From the NCBI GenBank assembly GCA_016782825.1, contig JADHXT010000217.1, positions 1 through 6,353 of the forward strand: a stretch of 6,353 nt of DNA, read 5' to 3'. The translations under genes were made by a program, and so were the position numbers. Source of the DNA: Candidatus Brocadiia bacterium (lineage in GTDB: Bacteria > Planctomycetota > PUPC01 > DSUN01). This document shows positions 5,677-6,353 of the stretch, piece by piece. Under the pieces are notes generated by a model. The model searched no databases. It was given only the letters and a program-made list of their open reading frames with translations, and was not told where the DNA came from. The first letter of the stretch is position 1; each line of letters opens with the position of its first letter.

Positions 5677-5685
5677 CCAACAACC

Positions 5686-6353
5686 ATGAAGTTCTGCACA
5701 CAGGGCGATCTGGCCGGTTGCGTCCTGTCCGTGACCATCCTGCTGAACGCGATGGGCGCATTCGCCGATGGCGGGCCATTGCCGCGGCTTCCATTGGCTC
5801 GGCCGGGCGCTCACGGGGCCATGGAGATGGCAGACGGACGGTCGACCTTTCATATCCCAGCCGACTCGCCGCTGGCCCGCAACGAGCATCCTCGTCTGCT
5901 GCTGACGAAGGCGGACCTGCCGCTGTTGAGGCAGCGCGCGGCGGACCCACGCATGGCGCGCTACATCAATGCTATGAAGCGCAGGGCGGAGGGCCGCACC
6001 CCCTCGAACCTGGAACGCGCGTTCCTCTACAGGCTGACGGGCGAGCGACGCTATCTGTCAGCCATCCTTGCATCGAAGGACTTCGCTCGACCGACGTGGG
6101 TCTACGGCTGGGCAGCCACAGTCGACCTGATCTGGGACGACCTGGCCGACGAGCGGCGCCGCGCCCTCTCGGATGCGGTTACGAAGGCCGTGGCCCGCGG
6201 CGGCACCCTCTATTGGCGACCGACCCTTCATGTCGCATCGGTGTTCTACGAGGGCGGCAAGGGGCGGCACGATGAGGCGTTGCTGGCCCGAATGAAGCAT
6301 GACTTCGACCAGACGCTCGTGCAATGGACAGAGAAGCTCAATCGCTGGGCCGC
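5686..6353 (+). CDS. Secreted heparinase II/III-like protein, N-terminal part (cut by window edge)
   Basis: The reading frame is open to the right edge: 222 codons without a stop. The N-terminus looks like a type I signal peptide, with a hydrophobic stretch VLSVTILLNAMGAFA (13-27) and an A-x-A cleavage site at A25-F26-A27 before Asp28, so the protein is probably exported to the periplasm or beyond. A linker (about 28-65) follows, then HPRLLLTKADLPLLRQRA (68-85), a segment typical of the start of heparinase II/III-type polysaccharide lyases, where it leads into the alpha/alpha-toroid. WVYGWAATVDLIWDDL (138-153) with the following ADERRRALSDA (154-164) resembles the toroid helices that carry substrate-site aromatics. 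The lyase catalytic residues and the C-terminal beta-sheet domain lie beyond the window, so enzymatic activity and substrate (an acidic polysaccharide such as a glycosaminoglycan or alginate) cannot be confirmed. The gene is divergent from the pheA operon and probably belongs to a different, carbohydrate-related unit to the right. Confidence 0.68.
   Translation, partial: MKFCTQGDLAGCVLSVTILLNAMGAFADGGPLPRLPLARPGAHGAMEMADGRSTFHIPADSPLARNEHPRLLLTKADLPLLRQRAADPRMARYINAMKRRAEGRTPSNLERAFLYRLTGERRYLSAILASKDFARPTWVYGWAATVDLIWDDLADERRRALSDAVTKAVARGGTLYWRPTLHVASVFYEGGKGRHDEALLARMKHDFDQTLVQWTEKLNRWA

Larger units (their letters stand above)
5516..5685. other. 170-nt divergent intergenic region
   Basis: This is the only sizeable gap in the window. 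It holds the two opposed promoters, the leaders of both transcription units and their Shine-Dalgarno sites. The part around 5540-5610 is notably richer in A and T than the surrounding genes. I see no clear palindromic operator, small RNA, terminator or small gene in it. Confidence 0.7.

Noticed and set aside
5718..6275. Plus-strand frame of 185 codons inside the heparinase-like gene
   Set aside because: It is in another frame of the 5686 gene, has no ribosome site and no signal peptide, and its translation is Arg/Gly/Pro-rich shadow sequence.

Overview
This 6.35 kb, GC-rich window is an ordinary bacterial chromosomal segment, densely coded and almost entirely on the minus strand. The gene order (secG, yicC, gmk, rpoZ, coaC), a P-protein PheA, strong Shine-Dalgarno sites mixed with GTG and TTG starts, and a secreted heparinase II/III-like protein next door would fit a Planctomycetota-type or related PVC-group bacterium. 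That placement is an inference from gene content and style; no marker in the window settles it.

Layout, read in the direction of transcription on the minus strand: pheA (5515-4400), tpiA (4368-3619), secG (3578-3198), yicC (3201-2317), gmk (2310-1738), rpoZ (1737-1474), coaC (1438-875) and a nucleoside hydrolase (864 to beyond base 1). Gaps are 31, 40, -4, 6, 0, 35 and 10 nt, with no terminator-like hairpin plus U-tract between them. All eight can be read as one operon driven by a good sigma70-type promoter at 5567-5595. The second half preserves the widespread yicC-gmk-rpoZ-coa(B)C neighbourhood, but the Coa protein is the decarboxylase only. No CoaB domain follows; its place is taken by the nucleoside hydrolase.

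The operon is housekeeping in character: phenylalanine synthesis, glycolysis, protein export, RNA metabolism, GMP phosphorylation, an RNA polymerase subunit, coenzyme A synthesis and nucleoside salvage. Gmk, RpoZ and the nucleoside hydrolase touch nucleotide supply and transcription.

On the plus strand a divergent gene starts at 5686 and runs off the right edge. It encodes a protein with a signal peptide followed by the start of a heparinase II/III-like alpha/alpha-toroid region. Its predicted promoter overlaps the pheA promoter face to face within about 40 bp of the 170-nt intergenic region.

I found no tRNA, rRNA, CRISPR array, insertion sequence or phage gene, and no stretch above 300 bases without a gene. 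I do not see a clearly novel system. The points most worth checking are the interlocked divergent promoters, a hairpin that covers both the Shine-Dalgarno and the TTG start of secG, the standalone CoaC, and a Walker A variant in Gmk.
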